From assembly GCA_037576215.1 (NCBI GenBank), contig JBANDB010000008.1, positions 1,860,001 to 1,924,000 on the forward strand: DNA of 64,000 nucleotides, read 5' to 3'. This document shows, in pieces, positions 12,792 through 25,947 of the stretch. The translations under genes were made by a program, and so were the position numbers. Source of the DNA: Armillaria gallica (Eukaryota > Basidiomycota > Agaricomycetes > Agaricales > Physalacriaceae). The notes under the pieces were generated by a model that did no database searches, had not been told where the DNA came from, and saw only the letters and a program-made list of their open reading frames with translations. Each line of letters starts with the position of its first letter. The stretch's first letter is position 1.

Positions 12792-13381
12792 ATGTCCACG
12801 GACCTTCAACAGGCTGGCGCCTTCCTTCCCGAATCCCCATCATTCACAGCATCGTTGTCAAACTTACAGTCTGCTCTAAAAACTCGCATTGCCCAATATT
12901 ATGACCACCTGCAGCAACCACACAATTTTGACGATACCACCTCGGTGGAAGAGATCAAACAGGTGACAGCGGAGGGGGCGCTTTCTGTGGTTGGATGCGT
13001 TCAGCGAATAATTGGTGGACAGGGTAGTGAGGATGATGTTCCGCTCATTGGGACACGCGATATAGCCCAATTACGCACTCTTCTCTCCATTGTGTTCAGA
13101 TGGGGTATCGAACCGCTCTTATCACGTATCCTCGTCGCATTACCAACCCCTTCGACGTCGAAAAAGGTTCAAATCGCCACTGAAAATACATTGAAAGACT
13201 ACGAGCATCTCTGCAAGCTGATCAATGAGATTCAATCCTCCTGCTCCCTTCTGGTGTGCAAAGCCGTCTACCACAAACGCTGATTACTACGACAGTCCTG
13301 AGCAGGCATGTCACAGACGTTCTGAAGCCGGCGATAGTGCTTGGATGGCTTCCAAACTCTTTGACAACAGAACACATATTG
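12792..13381 (+). pseudogene. Duplicated 5' fragment of RTP1/TANGO6
   Basis: Nearly identical to the first exon of the intact gene at 18715 onward; shared blocks include VEEIKQVTAEGALSVVG and TPSTSKKVQIATENTL. Homology stops abruptly at 13381, equivalent to 19314 in the intact gene, where sequence leading into the third reductase copy begins. A one-base shortening near 13231 changes the frame at LINEI and creates a stop at 13281-13283. It lies between reductase copies 2 and 3 and marks the edge of the tandem duplication unit. Confidence 0.85.
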
Positions 13382-13557
13382 GGGCCGACTCTTTCTCCTC
13401 GTAGGCCAGGCCGCCCCTCCCCTCCTCGTCCCAAATGGTCCCAAATATAAAACTGACATGCGTATACAACAAATGCTTTGCTACCCGTGTCTTCCGCGCC
13501 TGGCCGAATCGCATGTCATTCAGCTACTAACTAGAGGTAAACAAAAGAATATCTTCA

Positions 13558-16500
13558 CTAATTAAGCATCTTCGCCTCGCGCCAGTACTGCATCCAGTTT
13601 CTGACCTCATTCTCATCCAATGGAGGAATGCTCATGTCCTGAGTCAAAGTCGTGGACAATCGAGGCAACCCGAAAGCCTCTCGATTCTTTAAGCTTAGTC
13701 CTATAAGTTTCGCACTGCGCTTATAGTGCGGAAGTATACGCATCGCCGGCAATACTGTCGCGTCCAAGGCAGAATTTTCCAACGCCTTCAGCCAATGTGT
13801 ATAAGACACGAGTTTTACGTTCAGTTCCTGTGAAGCGAAGCGAGCTAAAGTGGACCATGAAATGGGTTTCGGATGAATTAGATGCATGATGGAAGTGGAA
13901 TCGTCGATGTGGTCGACAAGGAGCTGTGCAGCTATGTGCACTGGCAGCCACGATACACACTGAAGATGCTCAACAAGAAGTGGATTATGGGATAACAGCG
14001 CGCAAACCTTGTCATCATCTGGCAAAAAGCCAAGGACCGTGGAACTCTGGATCATGGACGGAACCCATTCATTGATTTTCCATGTCCCCTTCGGTCCTCC
14101 AGTGAGCTGGCCTACACGAATGATGAAATAGCGCAAACTCGGTGCCAAGCGCAACAGTTCCTCCGAAACCCACTTCGACTCGTTATATCCCGTTCCTTGT
14201 GCAACTGTGGCGTCGACAGGTGCTTCAGCCAGAGGATGGTCTTCTGGGGCATCTGACAGTGAAAAGGCGATTTGTCACAAGCTTTGCATCTATGCAGCAT
14301 AACGTTAGCTTACTCATAAAAATCCCAATAGAACTCGTGTAGACAAGCCGAGCTTGCGAAACCAGGGCTAAATCAATCAACTTACGTAGTCCTCGGATAT
14401 TGGACTCAAATGAAGACAATCCCAGGTTGAAATCCACGCGCCATGCTGTCAGAGGAGTCAAATGGTATTAGAAAAAGGACTGATTCCTTCGTACCGTTAT
14501 GAACAATATGGGTCACAGAATTTATAATCTGTATGAGAATGATGAATACCATGAGTATTTCAAGATGATCTGTGCTTGCCTGATCAAGAACTAGAGTCTC
14601 AACCGATAGGTCAACTTCGAGCATGGTAACCTTCGTCATGTTAACATCCAGTCCATGGTCGACGAATGTTTGCTGCTGTCTCTTCGTCGCAGGCACAGAT
14701 CCCGGTCTGTTCACCGCGTATATATGAGTGACGGTTTCGTCCAAGACAAGATTCGCTAAGATGTGGCACCCGAGCCCCCCGGTGGTACCCGTTACGAGCA
14801 CGATCTTGCCTGCCTCCAGCATCGGCACACGGGAGTGAGATATGGTGGGAAAGTCCTTTGAATACTTCTGCACCATCTTGTGTATAACATCCACTCGGGA
14901 AGTCGCACCGTCACCGAGAGTTAGCGCTCCTTGAGCGACTGAAACTAGGTACTCCGCCAATTGAGTGATACTCGGATTAGAGTAGACGAAGTCGTCCGAA
15001 AATTGGCGGGTATCCAAATCGACGGAATCCCGTAGCGCGTGAAGGAGGGTGTTTCGAATCCATGTTGCCTGTAAACTGGAAGATACAGTCAATAAGCACT
15101 ACCGGTAAAATGTCATTAGTATCGTAGTATTTCACCTATCACAGCCGTGCTGGAAAAGGTCTTCATTGTCGGGGATCGGACGGATAAGGGTTTGCAAGAC
15201 AACGTTACGAACGAATTCCTGGGCAGATGTGCAGCCCCATTCCAAAGGTGGGAGGATTCCACCTTGCGTGCTGTCTTCCACGGTCTTGTACAGAGTCTCG
15301 ATTTCTGCGCTGTAGTCATTCAAAGTGACCTGACGTCTGGGGACCGTCATCTAGTAGTCCCTGCCTAAATCACAAAAGGTCATACCTTACTGTGTTCTTT
15401 GCTGTGTAAGTTAAAGGTCGACCCGGCTTCGTCACAATAATCATCTATGGAGAAATTTGAGTAGACGTTAACCGTTTTACTAGATGACTAGATTACTTCT
15501 TTGAACAAATGCGAATGCTGTGGTGCGAATTGATTAATCTTCTTCACCGTAGGCCTGTTCAGATAACTGATCAGTGACTTTATGTGAACAAAACATACAC
15601 GACGGTACCAAATCAGGTTCCGGAATTCAGCGAGCTTACTCTCATCCACAGGGTCGAAGGAAATTGAGGTCCTGGTTCAACAAGAACACCAACCTGGTAC
15701 TTTCCGCGCCCGAACATGACGGCTGCCAAGACATGCGGATCCTGATTGAGCATACCCTCTGGAAACGATGAAAGTCAGGAGTCGTATTCAGAAAATATAA
15801 TGGGAAAAGACGCGCCCAAAGGCCCTGGGTTTGTCTGGGAAGCGTAGATAAGCTTTAGGCAGTAAAACTTAGAGAAAAACGCACCTTCTCTCCTGTGTTA
15901 TGCATGATTTGATCATCTATTCGTCCAATGATTTTCCAGTGCCCAGGTTTGGTCGGGTGCGGGGTGAAGAGATCTGATGTCGCGAAGCCGTCTGCGCCAT
16001 CGACATTCGTGTTGATGATGGAGGGTTCGCTAAATTCATTTTTCTGTGGTAGGTAGATCGATGATAAACTCTAACCGGTCATGGATGAAGTGTACCACTG
16101 CGATAAACTCAAACGAATCGGGACCGCTTGCTACCATCTTCGGCGTCGCAAACTTCGTGAACTCAAAGTAATCCCAGCAGTCGTTAGCTTTGGCTGTAAC
16201 AACGCGTCAGCCTATGCCATTCGTCCTGGCATGTTCTCACGTACTGGGCAAGATTGTGGTCATGATACCACACTCAGTTCTTTGATTGGTGTCAGTTTCG
16301 TCTTGGATTGTTCGAGGAACCCGGACTCACGACCCGTAAAGAACAAAGATAGAAACACCTCTAGATGTCAAGTAGTCTCCTACCTCCTTGTTTAATGGCC
16401 CCCCGTCGTAAAGCTGTACATGTAAAAGGTCATCGGAGATTCTTGTACCAAGACTGATCGAACGTACCACGCCAGAACGTGTAGATAGCCAGTCAACAAA

Positions 16501-17658
16501 CTCTGGTTTACGAGATAAGGCCTGGAACAACAAAGTCATTATAAGGTAGATAATAGATTCAACCGACCAACTTCCAAAAAGACGGGCACGCAAAATACGA
16601 CGTCGATGTCCATTGCCTTGGCCGACACAAACATGTTATCCGGTGTCCGAGACATGGCTGGTGTTTGGGGTTCAAATACACCTAACACTAATCCCGATGA
16701 TACCTATAGCACTGGCGATGAGAAGACACTTTAGAAGGATGCGAGTTGAAGCCAATCTACCGCCCAAAGAAACTGCAAGATACCCATGCCATGATACACG
16801 GGTAGGCCATGCACAGCAAAGACAACGTCGCACAAGTCTCTCCCACCGAACCATGGTATCAAGGCAACCTCGATTAGACGATGGCAGGTCAAGACAATTG
16901 GCTTCGGATATGCTGTTGAACCTATTCGGCAAGCATAAGTGAATTATATCAAGTAAGTGGAAGCATAACTACCCGAGGAATGCAAGCACAGGCCGGCGGA
17001 ACTGGGAACCACGCTCAAAAGAGGAAGATCGTCAGCATTTGTACGGGCCCGCCAGTCGGGCAGAAAGAGGTCCTCGAAAACTGGGATGGGAAATAGCTGC
17101 GGCAGGTTGGCAGAGGGATATTGAGAACTCCAGATGTTAAGTGCTTCGTGAGAGAGGTCTTGCATGGATGCATCTCTACCGACAAGTATGTGTTCCACCC
17201 CCACCTCGCGAAGAAGGCGTGCGACAGCAAGCGCAGAATTACGGGGAAACACGGGAAAAACAACATAGTTGGCACGCTGGAGACCCATGATTGTAGTGGT
17301 GTACGTAATAGTATCTGAGGACAAGTAAGTATTCTGGTCAGAGGCATAGATTTCCTAACCAACCTGACATTGACAACACTGCGACTACGGGGGGCTTGTC
17401 TTTCAAAGGGATGCGATTGATCATCATGCGAGCACAAGTATATGCAGCGGCGACTGCTTCGGCCCAACAAATGTTCCTTACGATCCCATCGTCACGCACA
17501 TACACAAAGAGGCGGTGATTTGGAGAGTGGCGGAGATGCCAGTCATACATTTGTTGCACGGTAAACGATCCATCAATTGGAGGTTGGAGGAACGTTAAGC
17601 TCTGTTCGCCCTGCTTCTGAGGTGGATGGGGAATGACTCGATGTTCTGAGAAGGACAT
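13558..17658 (-). CDS. Adenylate-forming reductase copy 3 (A-T-R, least damaged)
   Basis: Predicted to activate a carboxylic or amino acid as an AMP ester, bind it as a thioester and release an aldehyde by NAD(P)H reduction. Start MSFSEH at 17658; stop at 13558-13560. Motifs: YGTECG, GRIDDQIMHNTGEK, TNPGPLE, thiolation HGCDSLQAT, reductase VLVTGTTGGLGCH and catalytic GYNESKW. There is no condensation domain, so it is NRPS-like rather than a true NRPS. Splice sites can be traced throughout. The only lesion found is a run of three A at 15661-15663 where copies 1 and 2 have four, which shifts the frame in the late A domain (after EPGPQF). It is therefore either recently inactivated or intact with an assembly error. 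It is divergent from RTP1. The substrate cannot be read from the sequence. Confidence 0.75.
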
Positions 17659-18714
17659 TGGTACACAGGATACGATTAGAGCAACAGCCTTGACTCCTTA
17701 TAAATGGATACAACCTGCCTCGGGCCGGAATGAGCAGATATCGGTCTCTTTGAATTGAATGAGATTCCGTGGCGGTTCGGATCTGAAGAGCTACTAAAGG
17801 ACTAGAAGGCGAGAGCATGTGGACTCGAAGAATGAAGCGCATCACATTGTCAGACTTGCGACCGATATATCATTTCGACGCACAGGAGCGCTAAGTGAGT
17901 AAAAAGTCAATGGCAAAAGAGGTAATTAGGTCCTTGCATTTGACAGGCAAAACTTGTTTCGGTAGCACCATTGTCATCTGGTGGGGTTTTTGGCAGCCAA
18001 AGGAAAACATTCATTACGTCTATGCCATACCAACCACCATTCTCTATTGTTCGACACGATCCGCATGCTGCAATGGGCTTCATTTCTGCTTCTGCTGTAT
18101 CCCATGACTCGATAACCTTGGCCCTTCGACGACTTGCTAGCACGAAAAGCCCAATGTCTCGTGCATTGAAAGGAAGTAATCGAACGAGGATGTTTCAAGG
18201 GATCCCTTTGACATCTGTGTGGCAGGCCGATGTAGGGCGCAATGTCAGGGTGATCAACCGATGGGGACGAGAAGGAGATGAAGGAGATGGGAAAGTCACT
18301 GCAGAGGCTGGCGCATCCTTGATAGCTAGGTCCTTCGATTCCATCTTCAGTTTTTACGCCCTATTTATGTCTTTGTTTTGAGTGCTGCAAAACAAAAAGG
18401 TAAATTAATGTAATTCCATCTGTTCCAATGCGGGAGGAAAGTTTTTCATACCGTTTTACTGGACAATCAAGACCGAAAAAGGCTTCGCTAGAATAAACCG
18501 TTTCATTTTTACCAGGCAGATGGCACTTGATCGACGATCTTCCGACAGGCAAGCAGTCGAGATGTGATAAGAGTTGGATAATAATCTTCTTTTCAATCTA
18601 GGATATGCCAAGGATAGGCGGCATGTCACACCGAACTTGCGGATTGCGTCATAAGGTGCTGACGAAGCTCAAAGGACAGTACAAGCCGGTCCGACTTTCC
18701 GAAATTTCTTGTTC
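17659..18714. promoter_or_regulatory. Divergent intergenic region, reductase copy 3 / RTP1
   Basis: About 1.05 kb separates the two divergent start codons. The reductase-proximal 550 bases recur upstream of copies 1 and 2. The RTP1-proximal part recurs only before the RTP1 fragment at 12.79 kb. No TATA box position is convincing enough to report. Confidence 0.5.
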
Positions 18715-21700
18715 ATGTCCAAGGACCTTCAACATTACCTCCAAGCCGGCGCCTTCCTTCTCGAATCTCCATCATCCCCAGCATCGTCATCAAGCTTACA
18801 GTCTACTCTGCAGAACCGCCTTTCCCAATACTATGACTACCTGCAGCAACCACACAATCTTGACGATAATGCCTCGGTGGAAGAGATCAAACAGGTGACA
18901 GCGGAGGGGGCGCTTTCTGTGGTTGGATGCGTTCAGCGAATAATTGGTGGACAGGGTAGTGAGGATGATATTCCGCTCATTGGGACACGCGATATAGCCC
19001 AATTACGCACTCTTCTCTCCATTGTGTTTAAATGGGGTGTTGAGCCACTCTTATCGCGTATCCTCGTCGCATTACCAACCCCTTCGACGTCGAAAAAGGT
19101 TCAAATCGCCACTGAGAATACATTGAAAGACTACGAACATCTCTGCAAGCTGATCAATGAGATGTTTATCCTCCTGTTTCCTTCTGGTGTGCAAAGCCGT
19201 CTACCGCAAACGTTGATTACAACGACAGTCCTGAGCAGGCATGTCACGGACGTTTTGAAGCCGGCGATAGTGCTTGGATGGCTTCCAAACTCTTTGACAA
19301 CAGAACACATATTGCCTCTTGAGAGTGTCCGGCCTTTGGTTATTCGTCTTTTATCCATGTGTGTGTGTGAATTTCTAGGATTAAATAAATGCTGACCTTT
19401 AATCAACCTTCCAGCCTACATCCGTCGCAGAGCATCACTGCCCTTGGAGGCGCCATTTCTTCTCTCTCCCCTGGGCCAGTATTTGCCCTGCGTACCTGTT
19501 CTATGCTTCTCAGTAAGCAGGTAATGCGTACACAGGGAGTAAACGGATTATGCGCCGCCGTATTCGGAGACTCTGAGGAGGCTGGGGAAGAAGTACATCT
19601 GGACAAACTCGAGCATGTAGCAAAAATCCTGACAGCCGTGCCGAAAGGAATGGATCCCAAGGTGAGCATTTGATACCACAAACCAGCGCCAGTTCAGCGC
19701 AACGTGAATACAGACCATTGGTCAAATACCACTACAATGGCTTGGAAGTAAAGTTTCGACCACCATTCACGGCGCACTCGGTTTCCTGTTTTTGGAAGTA
19801 AGCTGATATTGAAGGGTTCAGGACTACTATAGGGCCATTGTGCCGCGGATCATCACGCTTCTCTATAATGAGGCACCCGCATCCTACAAGCGTGCGGCAG
19901 CGTTTACTATCTCTAGGATGCTAGCAACAGACGGGTCTTCTTCACATCATGAAACTGCAAGAGGAATTATCATGCCCTTACTTCATGGTCCTTTGCTGCA
20001 TGTTTCTACACTCTCTGAACTGAACAGCATAGTGCAGCCCATTAACCCGCTCTCTCAGCCCGGTCCTAGTGTTTCTTCGTCGGAATTAAACCCTAACACA
20101 GCGTTGACCGCCCTATCTACTCTCATAACCAACACCGATCCGGTGCCAACGCTCATTGCCACGCTACTTTCCCCAGTCATATCTTCTCTTTACTCTCTGC
20201 TGGAGCATCTGGAGCATGTTCGCACGTCGGACCCCACTATTCGTGAAACTGTTCGCGGTATGCTAGAAACGTGGGGCCGCGTTGTTGAGAAGGACGAAGG
20301 AACGCGGATCATCTGGAGCATCGTGCAGAACGAAGGTGGTGACACTGGTTGGAAGGTGGATTTGGAGGGACTGATCTATCGAGTCGACAAAGAGAAAAAT
20401 ATGGGTCTTGCGGTGTTCACTCCAGAAGACCTCGAGAAGGCTGAGCTCGCAGGAGAGCTTGATCCGGATGCGAACATCATGGATCTGTACCCGGATCCAC
20501 AACGATTTGTCTCGTTCTTGAAAAAAATCGATAGAAGAGATGTCAGCGGAGAATTGTTTGTTAAACTACTGGAGGCGTATAGGGACTCTCGAGTAGACGG
20601 CGATCCCATGAAGTAAGTGCCTGTTATTCGCATTTGCAAGCACTGACATATTGTGACGTAGGACATTGTTATACCTGCAACTCATTATGCAGATCCAAAC
20701 GAAAATGTCTGATGGAGACGGGAAGGAGAACATATTAAAGGAACCGGGCCATATCTTGGTGTTTGTAAAGCACGCTTTGGAGGCGCGCGATCAGTCCGAC
20801 CCAGTATTTGAGAAAACAAAAGATCCTCTCAAGTTTATACACACTGAGGAAGACCTTGGGGAAGAAGACAGCGACGACGAGGACACACCAGAGTACGACG
20901 AGATGACAGAAACAAGCGTCAATCTTTTGTTGTCAATACTTGAGGCAAACCCGGACCTTTCAGCGCGAACAGAACCGATCTTAAACGAGATTTTCGAGCT
21001 CCTTGAACCTCTCGCGAAAACCGGTCCAGAAGGGATCAAGCCGATCGCCAGGGAAGCGAGGATGGTTATAACTGCTCGACTTGCATCTACGTCTACTGCC
21101 ATCACCAGCCAAGGGAGAACTAAGGACGACGCCGAAGAAGTGCGAGAGACGTATCAGCGCGCACTCAAACTCTTACAGGATCCTATCCTACCTGTACGTG
21201 CGCATGGACTGCTGCTTCTTCGGGAGCTGGCGAAGGGAGGGAAGATGGAAGAGGCGTTGATACCAGCAGTGCTGGCAATCTTCTTGCAAGCGCTGCAAGA
21301 CGAAGACTCGTATGTGTATCTGAACGGAGTACAGGGTCTAGCTGGGATGGTTGAGGGTGGGCGATGGGGCAGAGAGGTCCTCAGAGGGCTGGTCGGGGAT
21401 TACGCTAAAGGAACATCCGGAGGGTATGTATGGAGTCGGGGCGAGGTAGACACGAGGGTTAGGATCGGGGAGGCCTTGGGTATGATCATAAGACGTTGTG
21501 GTAGCGCGCTAGGTGCATATGGTTAGTTCTTTAATCTGCCTTATCTTCGTGTTACTGACAACCCTGTAGTGGACATCATCGTGCCAACCCTTCTGCGCGT
21601 TGTCCGCACGCGCGAAATACCTACGACGCTGCGTACGTCAGCCATCAGTCTACTGGGCGAATGCGCCGCTACACACGCACTGGCACTTGCATCATACTTC

Positions 21701-22063
21701 CAAGATCTTGTGGGCGGAATGATCGATCTACTTCAATTAGAGAGTGTGCAGACGGAGGAAGAGGATATGGAGAAAGGTATGGATGATAATCCCACCAAAG
21801 CCGATGGCAAATTCCCGCCGATGAGACGGGCGGCAGTGAGGTTCTTGGGTGTCCTAGTGAGGGAAGCCACCAAGGCTATCTATAATGATGAAGACGTGGG
21901 GTATGAAAGGCGAATATGGCAGGCAGATGTCTTGAGGAGAGCCAAGGTAACGCTTGGGTATCTCGCTGCGACTGACGGAGATGGTGTTGTTAGAGTTATG
22001 GCAAGAGAGGTTGGAGAGCAGCTGCAACAACTGGAAGAGGCATTTGTAGAGGTGGTTAGATAG
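18715..22063 (+). CDS. RTP1: RTP1/TANGO6-type HEAT-repeat protein
   Basis: A long alpha-helical repeat protein. The yeast family member Rtp1 assists assembly and nuclear import of RNA polymerase II. The start is MSKDLQHYL at 18715. The exons continue through blocks ending near 19366, 19664 (GMDPK), 20612, 21523 and 22063. The second intron is best read from after GMDPK to before DYYRAIVPRI (about 19821), because shorter alternatives give unreasonably small introns. Features include RAAAFTISRML, an acidic stretch EEDSDDEDTPEYDE near 20860-20910, and C-terminal HEAT repeats with PVRAHGLLLLREL and TSAISLLGECA. No frame lesion was seen. Its first exon has been copied to 12792-13381. Confidence 0.75.
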
Positions 22064-22278
22064 TTTCTTGGATAATAGCCTTGAGTCGAATAAATTGCAG
22101 GTCCTAGCCAAGAATAAAGCTACCTTGTACATATTCTGCGTTCGTTGCCCACAAGTGGAGAACATGGTTAAGACTCGAGTGATGGTGGAAATCCAATGCC
22201 GGGAGTCCGGGACGATGTGCCGATTCACGTGCCTCGACCCTGGACAGGAAGAAATTCAAAAACCGTCTCCCCCCCACC

Positions 22279-23250
22279 ATGGCCTCTGTCGCCAGTTCTT
22301 CCGCGTCGAAAATCTGTCCTGTATGCAATGCAAAGCCAACGAAATACACGTGCCCTGGGTGTGAGACACCCACTTGTTCTCTCCCCTGCTCCAAGGCGCA
22401 CAAAGAACGTACTCGGTGCACCGGCCAGCGGAATAAAGTCAAATACGTTCCAATGAATCGATATGGATGGGGAGAAATGATGCGGGACTACACTTATCTG
22501 GAAGATGTTGGCAGAAAAGTGAGTCTTTCTTTTCGTGCTGTTTTTCGCTTCTGATAAGGAAGTCAGACTGGCGAATGGAGTAAGGATGGGTCTGGGTACG
22601 GCGGCTGGAAAGGCAAAGGAAAATCTAGAGGAGGCAAGCGTGAAGCTCTGCAAATTCACCTTGAAACACTGGGTATTACAATGGAACTGCTTCCGATGGG
22701 TATGTCGAGAAGAAAGCTAAATCAATCTACTTTGGATTCAAGGTCATTCGCGATTCACTTGTATTGTTGCAGAGCTCATATCCGGGGCTTCTAGGACACA
22801 AACCGTATATCTTACCATCGAAGTCAAAAAGCATACCTCCTCAACAACGCATTCCACGATATTGACTCACCGGCACAAACTCGATACTGTTCTTTCAGAT
22901 GTTATAGACGTCCATCCATCCTCGTGGTGTGTGCTTCGGGGTCAAAATGAGTCCGTGGACAGATCCAAGACACTTGAAGAAGCATTGAAGGGTGCTACAT
23001 TTGTCGAATATCCAACATTCGATGTCTGGGAGGAGAAACCCAAGAGGATGGCTGTTGGCGCGTTAAAAGGAATTCTAGGCGAATATGGGAGCGATGACGA
23101 GGGGGAGCCGCAAAAAAGATCGCTCAAGAAGGCGGTATAGCTGCGTTGGGAGATTATGATTCCAGTTCCAGTGAAGGAAGCGACGAAGGTAGCGAGGCGG
23201 AGGTTGATTGGGGTGATTCGGAGGTAGACGAGGAAACGGTGCCTTCTTGA
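22279..23250 (+). CDS. BCD1: HIT-type zinc finger protein, BCD1/ZNHIT6-like box C/D snoRNP assembly factor
   Basis: Needed for stability and assembly of box C/D snoRNPs in the family. The N-terminus carries a HIT zinc finger: C-x2-C (CPVC), C-x2-C (CPGC), C-x3-C (CSLPC), then H and C (KAHKERTRC). Introns are traced after VGRK, near 22700 (GMSRRKLNQSTLDSR to TQTVYLTIEV), and one fewer than often seen. At the A run 23112-23117 the frame appears one base short: the upstream frame stops at 23140, but a second frame continues with an acidic tail (EGSDEGSEAEVDWGDSE) to 23250. The tail resembles normal BCD1 acidic ends, so the longer product is likely. The 5' UTR abuts the RTP1 stop with about 215 bases between. 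Confidence 0.8.
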
Positions 23251-23680
23251 AAGGCTGGATTCTGCGACGGTTAATATTTTTTGCCTACCAAGAGGCGCCA
23301 TCCTCCCAAGGGCTCACGCGCTCACGATATGCATTATCATTAAGGGCGCGTACGCGCTCGATTTTGAGGAGTAACCTTCTTCCTGATTCCTTCCCCTAGC
23401 CCCCTGCCGAAATTTACCCGACCGTATCCAGGTCAATGTGGATGTTTTCAGATCGTCCCTCAACCCAACTTTGCAAAAGAATCCGAACATCCTTCTATCG
23501 GCCTGCAGGGCTGCTTTTTCGTTACTTTCTTGTGTCGTCAAGTAACAATCAACGTCCTTCAATATTCCGCTTAAATTTTCCGCCATGCCGTGGCATCGAT
23601 CAGCTTCCGTTTCCCCTATTCTCCTGTTGTATTTTGAAATATTCTATTAGCCCCGCTGTTATTTTATCTTCCTCCCCGTC

Positions 23681-25001
23681 ATGGGTGAATACTCGATGCC
23701 GCCCTACAGCGCCGCTGCTGACATTGACCCTATGGACCCAGACGAATCCGATGATGAAAATGAAAATGAAAGAGAAGAACGGCTCTATAATGGAGAGCGG
23801 AGCAAGGCAGAGATGCGATGGGTCGGCATCGAACCGTTTCTCAAATCGAAAGGGTATCTGTTGCCTCCGCGATTCGAGCCTGATTGGCAACCTTCGTGGC
23901 AAGGTCCTAATGGTATCCCTTACGAATACGCGGTCGACAGCTTTCCCCTTGTTGTACGTGTTCCATCTGTGTCCGTTGAAGCCGTTCTTTTTTACCATAT
24001 TATCACAAGCATCCCAATGTTATCGAGGGAAAGAGGCATCGGACGACAGAGGGGTTGTCATCAAATCAACTTCGATACACACTGAAGAGGCCAAGAAGGC
24101 GGCACTTCTAGCAGCTATTGTTGATTCTTGCAATCACTGTGTTCCAGTATGGGACGTGTTCGATTTTCCAGGAGAAAGCGAGTGTGTTATCATCGTTATG
24201 CCGTTGCTCCACAACATGTGGAGACCAGCGTTCCACTGTCGCGCAGAGGTGTTCGAGGCTCTACGGCAGTTTCTTGAGGTTCGTTCGCCACCACTCTGGT
24301 TTGGGGAGAAATGACTGATGGACCACTTCCAAGGGCCTTGCATTCATGCACAGAGAGAAGTATGCACATAGGTTCGTGAATAGTTCTATGCAAGGTCCAC
24401 GTCCCCATGATCCACTTCAGGGATGCAGCTATGATTAATATGACCATGGATGCATCTGACTTGATGCCCGGAGGCTTCTCTCTCGCGGGCCAGCATTTCC
24501 CTTTCCTTCTCAATTTATATTCTACCGACCCCCGCAATCGCTGCGAAGTTGGTTCGCTGCGGTACTATTTCATAGATTTCGAAACCACGACTTATTGTCC
24601 AGAGGGCATAGAAAAGGCTCGTGTAACGGGAACCTATGGATCTGATCATTCAATGCCCGAGATATCGGAAGTTGTCCCATATAATCCGTTCAAACTGGAT
24701 ATCTATACACTTGGTAATGCGTTTTTGAAAGAGATGAAGGCAAGTTTAGCTATTTTAAGATGTCCTATTTTTGTGTCTCACGCGATGCATACAGCACTAT
24801 CTTGGCATGGAGGATTTGGAACCGTTTTTGCTGAAGATGACGGCGCCCGATCCAGACGAACGTCCGACCGCTGCGGCCGCGCTTGAGGAGCTGGATGCAC
24901 TCATAGCCGAGCTGGGTCCTGCTTCGTTGCGGCGCCGAACATACAGGCCATCATTTGGCCTCTCATGGCAGTTCTACCGGTTCTGGTCTTGGATCTGGTA
25001 G
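23681..25001 (+). CDS. Fungal-type protein kinase-like protein
   Basis: A kinase-fold protein of the type expanded in basidiomycetes. An acidic N-terminus (DIDPMDPDESDDENENERE) precedes a kinase domain with the beta-3 lysine in RGVVIKS, a hinge VIIVMPLL, an HRD motif formed across an intron (YAH-RDAAMIN, near 24371/24419) and a DFG equivalent DFE (FIDFETT). The C-lobe has DIYTLGNAF and ends DPDERPTAAAALEEL. The catalytic Lys, HRD Asp, Asn and DFE Asp are all present, so activity is possible despite the divergent DFG. The protein is soluble at the start; the hydrophobic tail (FGLSWQFYRFWSWIW) is short. Substrate unknown. Confidence 0.65.
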
Positions 25002-25358
25002 GACCAAGTATGCTGGTATTGGTGTCGGAGTATAGACAACCCTGTTCACATAGATTATGCTTATTTACTCAGGAATCTCACTCATAGTATATGTATACAT
25101 AACCAAATCCTATTTTCATGGCGACTGATGAAGACAACGAGAGTATAACTATAACTGTCTGCCCCGTATCTGTCTCTGAAGTTGTGGTCTCAAAACAGGA
25201 GAGTCAATAGAAGGGCATGGTAGCTGTTGGTGCTTCTCCATGACTCGGAGAGGGGGCCGCAAGCAGTGGAGTGAAATCCCAAGGGAGCTCCATTGCCTGG
25301 ACTAGACACCGCAGCTTCTGACAACGGTGACATAGGTTCACAATGAATATCCAGACCG
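25002..25358. other. Intergenic between kinase-like gene and TRAPPC2L
   Basis: Convergent 3' ends of the two flanking genes. No additional coding or RNA feature was seen. Confidence 0.4.
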
Positions 25359-25901
25359 TTATACTCCGGCTCCTACGACAGCACAAATCTCGTCCAGTTG
25401 TCGGGTAAAACTTTTCCATTTGGGTGAGTTGAGCGGCGCAGGGTTTGCTGGGTCAAGGTTGAGGAATGGGTTCGATACTGCATGGTAGTAAGCCATATGC
25501 AATGCTTTGAAGATCTACCGAAAATTGTCACAGAAAATAGGAAATGACTGCATATATGCGCACCGTGTGGACTTTGATATCGGGAACCACTGCGTCTGCG
25601 AGAGCGAGAGCAAGGACGATCTTGAGGTTGAGCGGTGTCGTGTAGGCGTAGACGGCGACGTCGTCAATTGAGTACAAAAGGCCAAGATATGGATGCTTCG
25701 CCTCATTCACTGCGAGCAATTGGCGGTCAAAACGGCTGCAATGACTGCCAGCTGCATACCTCGCTCTTCTATGACATCTAGGGCAGTGTGGGCAATATAA
25801 TGGTACTTGAGAGCGTTCCCATTGTCGACAAAGGACCTGACGAGAACTGGGTGGTTATTGGCAGAGATATACGCGACTGCGTTGATGCGAATGGGAGCCA
25901 T
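25359..25901 (-). CDS. TRAPPC2L: TRAPPC2L/Tca17-like TRAPP complex subunit
   Basis: A longin-like small subunit of the TRAPP tethering complex, acting at the Golgi in Rab activation. Three exons (minus): 25901-25760, 25709-25564 and 25514-25359, giving 147 residues, close to the usual length. Diagnostic segments are LKYHYIAHTALDVIEER, HPYLGLLYSIDDVAVYAY and, in the last exon, a helix MAYYHAVSNPFLNL, matching the conserved NPF turn of the family. The start MAPIRINAVAYI was preferred over an upstream in-frame ATG at 25922. The start codon lies 46 bases from that of the divergently oriented MED18 gene. Confidence 0.85.
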
Positions 25902-25947
25902 CTTCAAGGCCGTCTGCGTCACGCTTTGTGACAGACCCTTGTCTCCG

